Part shown: positions 5,639 to 12,442 of the stretch, piece after piece
Layout: each line of letters starts with the position of its first letter
Numbering within the stretch: the first letter of the stretch is position 1
Assembly (NCBI GenBank): GCA_002368805.1
Contig: DFFH01000051.1
Coordinates: 1 to 12,442, forward strand
DNA: 12,442 bases
Direction of reading: 5' to 3'
Origin: Mageeibacillus sp. UBA3781
GTDB lineage: Bacteria > Bacillota > Clostridia > Saccharofermentanales > Saccharofermentanaceae
Position numbers and translations under genes: made by a program
Notes under the pieces: generated by a model
Told to the model about the DNA's origin: nothing
Seen by the model: the letters and a program-made list of their open reading frames with translations, nothing else
Databases searched by the model: none

Positions 5639-6607
5639 ATGACAAAAGCATCTGCTTCCTCACAGGATTTTTTCAAAGATTTTTCGAAGGAGAATCTCTT
5701 CCGGATCCTTCTCAATCAGGTCGATTACTCGGTGTGCTTCAAGGATAAAGATCACCGCTACATGCTCTGCTCCTCCTCTTTTGCCCGTCTTCTCGGCTAC
5801 AAGACGCCCGACGAACTTGTCGGGAAAGACTTAAGCTCTTTTATCCCTGAAGATGACGCGAAAGAACATACCGAATGTGAAGAGCGCGTCATGGACAGCA
5901 AAACACCGGTCCTTCATCTGGAAAAGCACCTGGAGCTCTCCGGTGCGAGGACCACTCTCGAGACGATCTGGCTGTCGACCTCGATCTATCCCCTGATCGA
6001 CGAGAAGGGCGAAGTCCGCGGTACCTGGAGCATCACGAAGGATATTTCCGAAGAGAAAAACACAGAGCAGAAGCTCATGCAGAAGAATAAGCAGTGCGAT
6101 GAGCTGAATTCCCGCATTCAAGTCCTCTCTACGATCGACGAGGAGACCGGGCTTTATAACCGCAAATACTTCGAAGAGATGATCCAGCGCAATATGCGCC
6201 TGTTCTCCCGTGTCAGAGGGCGCGGTTACAGTGCGGGTTTCTCGATCATATTGATGGACATCGATCATTTCACCAAGCTATGCACGGATCATGGTGCGCA
6301 GAAACGCGAAGTCATCCTTCAGTACGTCGCGGATATCCTTCGCGCCAGTTCCAGATCGGCAGATGACGTCTTCCGCGTCGGAAATGACGAGTTCGCACTC
6401 CTTCTTTCCGATACCGGTATCACCGGGGCCAAGGTCCTCGCCGGCCGCATCAAGAGCCGTTTCCTCCGGACCCCGCTGGTTATTGACGATAAGACGATCT
6501 ATATTTCCCTAAGCTTCGGCTTCTCCACCTTCGAGGATCAGCTCGATGCCTCGGAGCTCATCATGAAAGCCGATCAGGATCTGTTCAATGCAAAAAAGGA
6601 GCGCTGA
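5639..6607 (+). CDS. PAS-GGDEF protein, probably not an active cyclase
   Basis: 322 residues, no membrane segment. A PAS domain spans about 20-137 (CFKDKDHRYMLCSSSFARLLGY, split at 33-54; DELVGKDLSSFIPED; GTWSITKDISEEK at its end). A short charged helix (139-165) leads to the GGDEF domain at about 166-322, opening with DEETGLYNR. The signature reads GNDEF (248-252) rather than GGDEF. In the DIDHF (207-211) region the Asn that normally contacts guanine is Cys215 and the later Asp is Glu224; GH and GD motifs there are also lost. The RxxD inhibitory site is intact (R239-D242, five residues before GNDEF). Active diguanylate cyclases make c-di-GMP from GTP; this one may instead bind c-di-GMP. GGGAGG (5625-5630) lies eight bases before the ATG. 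It is the second gene of a two-gene unit and its stop sits in the loop of the terminator at 6598-6614. Confidence 0.88.
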   Translation: MTKASASSQDFFKDFSKENLFRILLNQVDYSVCFKDKDHRYMLCSSSFARLLGYKTPDELVGKDLSSFIPEDDAKEHTECEERVMDSKTPVLHLEKHLELSGARTTLETIWLSTSIYPLIDEKGEVRGTWSITKDISEEKNTEQKLMQKNKQCDELNSRIQVLSTIDEETGLYNRKYFEEMIQRNMRLFSRVRGRGYSAGFSIILMDIDHFTKLCTDHGAQKREVILQYVADILRASSRSADDVFRVGNDEFALLLSDTGITGAKVLAGRIKSRFLRTPLVIDDKTIYISLSFGFSTFEDQLDASELIMKADQDLFNAKKER

Positions 6608-6614
6608 GCGCTCC
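6598..6614. terminator. Bidirectional intrinsic terminator whose loop is a stop codon
   Basis: GGAGCGC (6598-6604) and GCGCTCC (6608-6614) form a perfect 7-bp G+C-rich stem. The three-base loop is TGA (6605-6607), the stop codon of the GGDEF gene. On the plus strand it is followed by CTTTTC. On the minus strand the six A's at 6592-6597 become a T-run, so it also terminates the operon ending at 6619. The two convergent genes are 11 bases apart. Confidence 0.85.
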
Positions 6615-6618
6615 CTTT

Positions 6619-8814
6619 TCATTCGTCCTTTTTTCTCGGCATCCACGGGACACCCTCGGGGAACAGATATCCGTAGTAGTCCATATCGATGATGTGCGTG
6701 GAGCAGTAGAAGAGTTCACTTACGTATTCGCTGCATTCTTTCACATACTCCTTCGTGATCTCTTCATCGACGAGCGCCGTGACTTTCCCTGATCCGGCAT
6801 TGTACATGATCTTGTCGTTGATGAAGCTTCTGTCGCTGAAGATAACATAGTGCGGTTCCGGTGCGAAGATATCGGTGCCGATATATAGTCTCGAGTCATA
6901 CGGCAGGCCGAACATATTCGCCAGCGTCGGCGCGATGTCCATACTGCAGCACGGCTTATCCACGACGACGGGTTCTTTCATATCGCCGCTCCAGAGGATA
7001 AAGGTGTTCTCATATCTGGTAAAAGGATCCACCATCTTCTTGCCGCACAGCTCGTTATATTCACTAGGCTGAAGTCCGTACGGATAGTGGTCCGCACCCA
7101 TCGCGATGACCGTATTTTCCAGTTCGCCCGCTTCATCGAGTTTCTGAAGGAGAAGTTCCAGTGCACGGTCGAGCTCCATTTGGCAGGCGATATATGCTTT
7201 TACCGGAGTACTGTAATCGAGATCCTTGACCTCGTTTTTATACTTCGAAGACATCTGATTATCACCCCATGCATAGGGAAGATGTCCGCTGACCGTCATG
7301 TAGTACACATGGAACGGCTGCCCCGATCCATCGAGATAGTAGTCGATCGACTTTTCGATCATCTCCACATCCGACTCCGGCCAGGTCTTCTTCACATCGA
7401 GACCGTTACCGTAGCCGTAATAGGTATATCCCATGGTCGGGTACGAGCGGTCACGATGGTAATAAGTGTAGGTGTTGTTGTGGAAAGCATATGTCTTATA
7501 TCCCAGGGCCTGGAACTGGTTACCGAAAGCAAACGGCATATAGTTCTTCGCGACCTTCGTATAGCTCCATACGCCGGACTTCGGGATGAGCCCGGTCGTC
7601 TCGACAAACTCACCGTCCGACGTGCTGACGTACCAGATCGGCGTATAGAAGTTATTGAAGACGAAGCCTTCTGTGGAAAGCTTATAGAGTGTCGGAGTGA
7701 GCTCCGGGTCGATCACATATCCGGAGAATCCTTCCGCTGTGAGAAGGATCAGGTTCTTCCCCTTAAAGATCCCCGTATATTCGTTCATCGAGGTCGGCTC
7801 TCTCTGCGATAGGAACTCGTTCATGTGGCGGTAGGTCTTATCTGTGGCATCAAGATCAAAGTCAATATCCAGTACATTCTTCGGATATGGTGTCGGTGTC
7901 GCAGTCGGAGAAGGGGTCGGAGTCGCAGTCGCTTCCGGCGCCTGTGTAGGCTCCGGTGTCGGGACAGGAGACGGTGTCGGTTCCGGAGTCGTCGTGCCTT
8001 CCGTGACCATCGTCTCGATCTCGATGTCATCGACATCGATCTCGGCCTTCTCGTCTTTCTTAATGTTCAGGATATTCATCCGAAAGTCGATACTCATGGT
8101 CGGAAGAAGTCCGAAAGTCCGAAGTGACGCATCCTGTGAAAACTCCGAAAGGTAAAGAAGTCTCGGATTCGCCGCGCCTTTTCTGTCATGGACGATCAGG
8201 TGCTGTCCGATCACTCCCGCCACGAGAAAAGCACCGATCACGGAAAGTGTATATTTCCATCCCGGTACCGGGATCTTCTTCATAAACTTCCGGATGACCG
8301 GCCAGTACAGGACCGACGGGATCAGAAGGATCAGGATGCCGAGCCAGCCGTCGATGATCGCGGATCTTACGACGCTGAAATACTCTACGACCGCACCGGC
8401 TCCTCCGGCTGCGATCGAGCCCCAGACGAATATCGTACCGAAGATCCGGAAATAGATATACTGCGCTATATAGATGACCGTCAATATATTTGTGATCACT
8501 CCGAAGGTGATCATACGGACTTTTCTTTTCGGGATAAGAAGGACCAGCCCCGTGATCAGTGCCGATCCGGTCAGGGAAAGAAGCACGGTATATCGCGAGA
8601 ACGGATATCCGACCAGCCGGGAGAAACAGAACTCGAAGAGCAGTGTCACGGCCGGAAGCCACAGCACAGTGAGCACACTTGCCCACACAGGCTGTTCAAG
8701 AGTTTCTTCTTTCTTTTCCTTCTTCGGCTTTTCTACTTTCTCCGTCTCTTCTGCCGCAGCTTCTTCCTCCGGAACTAGTGCTTTTCCCAGATTATCTTCC
8801 TGATTCTCACTCAT
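6619..8814 (-). CDS. LtaS-like phosphoglycerol transferase (sulfatase superfamily membrane enzyme)
   Basis: 731 residues. A Glu/Lys-rich cytoplasmic N-terminus (12-40) is followed by about five to six membrane helices (roughly 44-62, 76-94, 102-121, 128-147, 154-174, 186-204), a Pro/Thr/Glu linker (274-310) and an extracellular sulfatase-fold domain (about 353-660). Key residues match LtaS: metal-binding Glu361 in LLTAEGF, nucleophile Thr398 in STSDGEF, His511 in VSGHLPY and Asp575-His576 in GADHYPYG. Enzymes of this type move glycerophosphate from phosphatidylglycerol onto a growing teichoic acid-like chain outside the membrane. The linker is longer and more repetitive than in LtaS. The ATG at 8814 overlaps the trmL stop by 8 bases, with AAAGGA at 8823-8828. 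It is the last gene of the operon, followed directly by the terminator. The true acceptor may be another polymer. Confidence 0.85.
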   Translation of the reverse strand: MSENQEDNLGKALVPEEEAAAEETEKVEKPKKEKKEETLEQPVWASVLTVLWLPAVTLLFEFCFSRLVGYPFSRYTVLLSLTGSALITGLVLLIPKRKVRMITFGVITNILTVIYIAQYIYFRIFGTIFVWGSIAAGGAGAVVEYFSVVRSAIIDGWLGILILLIPSVLYWPVIRKFMKKIPVPGWKYTLSVIGAFLVAGVIGQHLIVHDRKGAANPRLLYLSEFSQDASLRTFGLLPTMSIDFRMNILNIKKDEKAEIDVDDIEIETMVTEGTTTPEPTPSPVPTPEPTQAPEATATPTPSPTATPTPYPKNVLDIDFDLDATDKTYRHMNEFLSQREPTSMNEYTGIFKGKNLILLTAEGFSGYVIDPELTPTLYKLSTEGFVFNNFYTPIWYVSTSDGEFVETTGLIPKSGVWSYTKVAKNYMPFAFGNQFQALGYKTYAFHNNTYTYYHRDRSYPTMGYTYYGYGNGLDVKKTWPESDVEMIEKSIDYYLDGSGQPFHVYYMTVSGHLPYAWGDNQMSSKYKNEVKDLDYSTPVKAYIACQMELDRALELLLQKLDEAGELENTVIAMGADHYPYGLQPSEYNELCGKKMVDPFTRYENTFILWSGDMKEPVVVDKPCCSMDIAPTLANMFGLPYDSRLYIGTDIFAPEPHYVIFSDRSFINDKIMYNAGSGKVTALVDEEITKEYVKECSEYVSELFYCSTHIIDMDYYGYLFPEGVPWMPRKKDE
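7885..7992 (-). repeat. Pro-Thr linker repeat in the LtaS-like gene
   Basis: Imperfect short tandem units (variants of ACTCCGACC and ACCGACACC on the coding strand) encode residues about 275-310, a run of PTP, PEP and ATP motifs. It joins the membrane part to the catalytic domain. Such repeats can vary in length by slippage in steps that keep the frame only if a multiple of three bases is gained or lost. Confidence 0.7.
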
Positions 8815-9358
8815 GGAATGCGTCCTTTCTGCCGAGCGGCCGGATGTCGAAAGACTCCAGGAAATCTTCGCCCTTCTGCACTTCCGTGAAGGAGAGATCC
8901 GGATAGTCCAGCTGGCGCATCACCTCGTAAAGTGCGATGGCGACGGCGTTGGATAGATTCAGGCTCCGGCATGTCCCTGCCATCGGGATGCGGAAGCAGT
9001 GATCGAGATGGGCAGCCAGCCGCTCATACGGGATGCCGGTGCTCTCTTTTCCGAAGATCAGAAAGATGTCGCCCTCGACAGACCTAAAGTCAAAGCTGCT
9101 GTGCGGCTTCTTCCCGTAGCGTGTCATGTAGAAATAGGTCCCCGGGTTCTTGCTTTCGAAGTCCTCGAAGCTGTCATAGAAATCATATTCCGCCAGGTCG
9201 AGGTGATTGGACGCCGCCCTTTTCAGGGTGTCGTGATTCAGCTCAAAGCCCAGCGGCCTGATGATATGGACCTTCGTGTTCGTCGCCACGCAGGTCCTTA
9301 AGATATTTCCCGTATTCTGCGGTATCTCCGGTTCAAAAAGAACCACATGTACTGCCAT
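8807..9358 (-). CDS. trmL: TrmL, tRNA (cytidine/uridine-34 2'-O)-methyltransferase
   Basis: 183 residues of the SPOUT (trefoil-knot) methyltransferase class. Landmarks: VVLFEPEIPQNTGNILRTC (5-23), PLGFEL (35-40), LKRAASNHLD, FGKESTGIP (102-110) and the knot end IPMAGTCRSLNLSNAVAIA (124-142). The enzyme methylates the 2'-OH of the wobble nucleotide in certain leucine tRNAs with S-adenosylmethionine. Most family members are about 150-160 residues; here about 25 extra residues follow YEVMRQL. The ATG at 9358 has AGGTGG (9363-9368), with a 12-bp gap from the Sel1 gene upstream. Its stop overlaps the start of the LtaS-like gene by 8 bases, so translation of the two is probably coupled. Confidence 0.92.
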   Translation of the reverse strand: MAVHVVLFEPEIPQNTGNILRTCVATNTKVHIIRPLGFELNHDTLKRAASNHLDLAEYDFYDSFEDFESKNPGTYFYMTRYGKKPHSSFDFRSVEGDIFLIFGKESTGIPYERLAAHLDHCFRIPMAGTCRSLNLSNAVAIALYEVMRQLDYPDLSFTEVQKGEDFLESFDIRPLGRKDAFHE

Positions 9359-9370
9359 TATTCCACCTCA

Positions 9371-12004
9371 TTATTCCTTTTTCTCTTTTTTATTCTGCTT
9401 CACCATTCTTCTGATCTTCGAGATCCGGTAATAGAGAATAAATGCCATGAATATCACGAATATGGCAAGAAGTCCCCATACGAAGGATTCACCATACAGC
9501 AGCGCTAAGTCCCAGAAGCCCAGCTTTCTGGAGCCTTTTCCGGCTTCCAGGATCCACCCGGCGCGGAAACCCGTGACAAGCAGGCAGATCAGGGCGTTCA
9601 TTAATATCAGCAGCGGAAGCACGACTATGATCAGTTTCTCTTCATAGATCCGCTCGCAGCAGCGGTTATATGACCGGGGATCTCTAGTCTGTCCTGTCCT
9701 GAGAGCTTCCTTCTGCAGCGCGGCCGATGTATCCAGAAGCTCCAGGTGCGTCGGCTTCTTCTCGGTCCATATCGAGCCATCACTCCAGAGTGAGCCTTTT
9801 TTCTGCGCCATTTTTATTTCTCTTACCTGCTTGAGGGAATCCGTCTGCATCGCGGAGACCCATCCATTTGCAGGATTCTTCAGGACTTTAATCTCTTCTT
9901 TCCGGATCTTCCCTTTGCATCTTGAGAGGGAAAGATACAGATTTCCCAGGATCTGATCGATATTCCCCGCACCATATTCCGTTCTGGCGTAGCGGAGAAT
10001 GCGGATCGACTGTGTGATCTCCTTCGGCTTTGTGATCGCATGAAAGAGACCCTGGACATAGTATTTTCCTCTGGAGTCAGGAAGTTTGTCGATGTAATCC
10101 AGCATCTCCTGATCCTCTTCCGAAGAAAAGTCAGTAAACTCGCCATAGGACAGTGCTTTTGCCAGCGGGAGAAAGATCCAGGCATCCGGAACCCTCTCCT
10201 TTGCCAGGGATGTAAGAAGATCCATCGCTTCCTTCCATTCACTGCTCTCTTTAACGACTTTGGCGCGGCTGCTCTCGATGACAGGATAAATGACCGGATC
10301 ATATTCGCCGATCTTTCCGTAAACAAATTCCAGCTCTACCACGATCTTGCAGAAGGCATACCAGGCCATAAGACTCTTATTCGGGAGCTCGTCCGCACAG
10401 TAGTGATAAAGGCCGCATGCGGCATGAATATTCACCAGTTCCCCGTCATCTCCCCAGAAACATCTGTCCGCGGTTTCGTGACAGGCCGCCGGGATCCCTC
10501 CGGATGCAGCCACCGAGATATACCGGTTCGCTTCCTTATTCAGGATCTCCTGCTCAAGTTCGAAGCTGTCCGGGTCCATTTTCTGCAGCTTGGAGAGCTG
10601 CTTGCTGTCCCTATACGCCTTCGCCATTTTATAAGCCGCCAGCGGATGGCCGGCATCGGCGCTTTCTTTATAGAGCTGCCAGATCTCTTTCTGGATCTTC
10701 TCATCATTCTTATTCTGCTCGGTATCGAGGAGCTCCGCCAGCTCGAATTTCGCTGTCGTATCTCCTTCTTTTGCTGCCAGACGGAAATAATGAGCGGCCT
10801 TCTCCTCATCCGGGCCAGCCTCTCCATTCTGCAGGAAGTATCCGCCCAGAAATACTTCCGCTCGGATAAACCCCGATCTTGCCGCCACCATCTCGAGATT
10901 GATGGCGCGCTCATCGTACGGGTTCTCCTCCAGAAGATAGGAAGCCATCAGATGATATGCACGGGTATTTCCGATCTTGATCGCCTGTTCAAGCAGGGAG
11001 AGCGCTTTGTCCTCATCCGGCTCACATCCGATGCCGGCCCGGTAACATACCGCCAGGCAAACGATCGCCGTGTGAAGGCCCATATCCGCACCTTTTTTAT
11101 AGTAGCGGAACGCCTCTTCTTTATTGACCTTTGTGCCCACACCGTTTTCATAGCTCAGGCCCGTCTCCACACAAGCCGGCGCGAAATTCTTATCTGCCGC
11201 TTTTTTAAAGTATTCAAATGCTTTTTTATCGTCCTGATGCGCCTCGGAAGTACCCTCTCTGTAATGGAAAGCGATCCGGTACATGGCATCCGGCACATCT
11301 TTGTCCGCCGCCTGTTTAATCAGTTCAAAGCCCCTTTTCTCGTCCTTTTCACATCCGAGTCCCATCTCGAGCATCATGCCGAGGTTATATGTGCCAAGCG
11401 CGAAGTTGTTCTCATGCGCGATCCGGAAATACTTCGCCGCCTCTTCATAATCCTTCTTGCAGCCGATGCCGTCGCCGATCGCCTCGCCGAGGATATAGCT
11501 GCCGACGCCCGGCGCCAGCTTCTGTGCTTCTTTGAAATACTTAAGCGCGAGGGCGGGATCTCTTTCCACGCCATCACCTCGCGAATACTTCTGCCCCATA
11601 CCGATCTTCGCGATCGGATGATCTTTGGCGGCCGCTCTTTCCAGCCACATCGCCGCTTCTTTCGGATCTCTATCGACATAGGTACCCGTATCGAACATCT
11701 TCGCCAGCGCCAGCCAGGCATTTACATCGCCGCCGGTCGCCGCCTTACGGTACCACTCATAGGCCTGTTCGAGATCCTTCTCCACGCCGGAGCCGGTCTC
11801 ATAGCATCTTCCGAGATTAAAACAGGAAAACGGATGTCCGGCTTCGGCCGACTCGCGGAACATCGCGAGGGTCTTTCCGTCCACCGCCTTCATTTTTCTT
11901 TCACGCTCATAAGCCGTCGCCGCCTGTGCATTCGGGTCATGAAGCACATAAGCGCTGACAGCGTCTCTGATCTTATCGTAAAAGCTTCTGTTTTTCTCTT
12001 CCAT
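9371..12004 (-). CDS. Large Sel1-repeat protein with C-terminal membrane hairpin
   Basis: 877 residues. From about residue 57 to 345 there are eight near-canonical 36-residue Sel1-like repeats of the form AxxxLGxxYExGxGVxKDxxxAxxWYxKAA, followed by at least four looser ones to about residue 500. The middle part (about 500-780) has no recognised domain but is helix-rich and may be more degenerate repeats. Two membrane helices lie near 791-813 and 836-857, with a Lys-rich tail (KQNKKEKKE). There is no signal peptide, so the repeats probably face the cytoplasm as a scaffold for protein partners. The start is the ATG at 12004: extending the frame upstream would run into gatB in another frame with Arg/Ser-rich, non-repeat sequence. 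The ribosome site is weak (only GAG) and the gatB stop is 13 bases upstream, suggesting coupling. Specific role unknown. Confidence 0.85.
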   Translation of the reverse strand: MEEKNRSFYDKIRDAVSAYVLHDPNAQAATAYERERKMKAVDGKTLAMFRESAEAGHPFSCFNLGRCYETGSGVEKDLEQAYEWYRKAATGGDVNAWLALAKMFDTGTYVDRDPKEAAMWLERAAAKDHPIAKIGMGQKYSRGDGVERDPALALKYFKEAQKLAPGVGSYILGEAIGDGIGCKKDYEEAAKYFRIAHENNFALGTYNLGMMLEMGLGCEKDEKRGFELIKQAADKDVPDAMYRIAFHYREGTSEAHQDDKKAFEYFKKAADKNFAPACVETGLSYENGVGTKVNKEEAFRYYKKGADMGLHTAIVCLAVCYRAGIGCEPDEDKALSLLEQAIKIGNTRAYHLMASYLLEENPYDERAINLEMVAARSGFIRAEVFLGGYFLQNGEAGPDEEKAAHYFRLAAKEGDTTAKFELAELLDTEQNKNDEKIQKEIWQLYKESADAGHPLAAYKMAKAYRDSKQLSKLQKMDPDSFELEQEILNKEANRYISVAASGGIPAACHETADRCFWGDDGELVNIHAACGLYHYCADELPNKSLMAWYAFCKIVVELEFVYGKIGEYDPVIYPVIESSRAKVVKESSEWKEAMDLLTSLAKERVPDAWIFLPLAKALSYGEFTDFSSEEDQEMLDYIDKLPDSRGKYYVQGLFHAITKPKEITQSIRILRYARTEYGAGNIDQILGNLYLSLSRCKGKIRKEEIKVLKNPANGWVSAMQTDSLKQVREIKMAQKKGSLWSDGSIWTEKKPTHLELLDTSAALQKEALRTGQTRDPRSYNRCCERIYEEKLIIVVLPLLILMNALICLLVTGFRAGWILEAGKGSRKLGFWDLALLYGESFVWGLLAIFVIFMAFILYYRISKIRRMVKQNKKEKKE
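10970..11836 (-). repeat. Eight Sel1-like repeats (coding)
   Basis: Protein-level repeats of about 36 residues (one of 37), residues 57-345 of the Sel1 protein. Conserved positions include the LGxxYxxGxGV turn, KD at position ~20 and WYxKAA or YFKKAAD near the end. DNA copies have diverged, so these are old repeats, not recent duplications. Confidence 0.8.
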
Positions 12005-12017
12005 ACAGTCTATTATC

Positions 12018-12442
12018 TCACAATTTTTCTTCCAGGATCTTTCGGAGTAGAGCCGGATCCGCTTTCCCCTTCGTCTCCCGCATAGCCTGTCCCAGCAGGA
12101 ACTGGAAGTTCTTCGTCTTGCCGGCGAGATATTCGTTTCGCGCTTTCTCATTATTCTCCAGCACTTTTCCGACAGCCTCTTCCAGGATCTTTTCATCCGA
12201 GATGAGCCACAGATCGTGCTGATCCGCATATTCCGAAGGAATGGCATTCTCCGTAAATGCCGCCTTCAGAAGTTCTCTCCCCGATGCTCTGGAGACTTTC
12301 CCCTCTTTTACCAGGACGATGATCTCCCCGAGCGAATCTTCCCGGATCTTCAGGTCCTCCGGCAGCGTCCCGGTGTCATTTAGGAGTTTCATGAGGTCCA
12401 CCATGATCCAGTTCGACGCTTCCTTCGCATCGCCGCATATCT
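12018..12442 (-). CDS. gatB: GatB, Asp/Glu-tRNA amidotransferase subunit B (C-terminal part)
   Basis: About 141 codons of the C-terminal end; the gene runs off the right edge. GDAKEASNWIM (just inside the window edge) and the following helical domain, ending QFLLGQAMRETKGKADPALL then KILEEKL, are the GatB/YqeY tail domain. GatCAB converts Glu-tRNA(Gln) and/or Asp-tRNA(Asn) to the amidated forms in organisms lacking the direct synthetases; the tail domain contacts the tRNA. The stop is TGA at 12018-12020. The Sel1 gene starts 13 bases downstream, so the two are probably co-transcribed. Confidence 0.93.
   Translation of the reverse strand, partial: ICGDAKEASNWIMVDLMKLLNDTGTLPEDLKIREDSLGEIIVLVKEGKVSRASGRELLKAAFTENAIPSEYADQHDLWLISDEKILEEAVGKVLENNEKARNEYLAGKTKNFQFLLGQAMRETKGKADPALLRKILEEKL

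Noticed and set aside
7087..7812. 241-codon plus-strand open frame inside the LtaS-like gene
   Set aside because: It is opposite a gene with all catalytic motifs of the LtaS family; no start signal or family features.
10040..12085. 681-codon open frame on the plus strand opposite the Sel1 gene
   Set aside because: It lies in exact codon register with the Sel1 gene, where antisense stops arise only from TTA, CTA and TCA codons. The Sel1 gene rarely uses these, so the open frame is a by-product of codon choice. The translation shows no family features and the Sel1 repeats are unmistakable.
12005..12247. 81-residue upstream extension of the Sel1 frame
   Set aside because: It overlaps gatB in another frame, is Arg/Ser-rich and lacks repeats. 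The ATG at 12004, just after the gatB stop, is the natural start.
1..12442. CRISPR array, tRNA, rRNA, insertion sequence or phage genes
   Set aside because: No regularly spaced direct repeats, tRNA-like cloverleaf, rRNA-like sequence, transposase motif or phage protein was seen in reading both strands. This was by eye only.

Overview
The window looks like chromosomal DNA from a Gram-positive Firmicute, most likely a clostridial or other gut-type anaerobe. The reasons are Shine-Dalgarno sites of the AGGAGG type before most genes, a gatB gene of the GatCAB system, an LtaS-like lipoteichoic-acid-synthase/sulfatase, a YfhO-like membrane protein, and a carboxynorspermidine-dehydrogenase-type polyamine enzyme. 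Base composition is about half G+C by eye. No rRNA, tRNA, CRISPR array, insertion sequence or phage gene was seen. Nothing suggests a mobile island. It reads as ordinary chromosome containing several unusual proteins.

Layout, left to right. (1) Positions 1-690, minus strand: N-terminal 230 codons of a HlyC/CorC (CNNM plus CBS) membrane protein that runs off the left edge. (2) A divergent promoter region at 691-861. (3) Positions 862-2595, plus strand: a short YfhO-like membrane protein. Its 3' end overlaps tail-to-tail by 70 bp with (4) 2526-3758, minus: a saccharopine-dehydrogenase-family enzyme close to carboxynorspermidine dehydrogenase. Its operon partner (5) is at 3773-4903, minus: a fusion of a HAD-phosphatase-like domain and a uridine-kinase-like domain. 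(6) A divergent promoter region at 4904-5065. (7) Positions 5066-5608, plus: an unrecognised 180-residue protein with one C-terminal membrane segment, followed at once by (8) 5639-6607, plus: a PAS-GGDEF protein. (9) A bidirectional hairpin terminator at 6598-6614. (10) A minus-strand operon from the right edge to 6619, in transcription order: gatB (3' part), a large Sel1-repeat membrane protein, trmL, and an LtaS-like phosphoglycerol transferase. All junctions in this operon are 13 bp or less, or overlap.

Functional themes are inferred. The LtaS-like enzyme and YfhO both point to teichoic-acid-type envelope polymers, but they are in separate transcription units. gatB and trmL both serve tRNA function and flank the Sel1 protein. 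The polyamine dehydrogenase is transcribed from a good promoter together with a two-domain protein in which both active sites appear damaged. The GGDEF protein has lost the residues expected for making c-di-GMP but keeps the RxxD product-binding site, so it may be a c-di-GMP sensor working with the small membrane protein encoded before it. These last two units (3773-4903 with its partner, and 5066-6607) are the best candidates for something undescribed. The evidence is motif reading by eye, not alignment.
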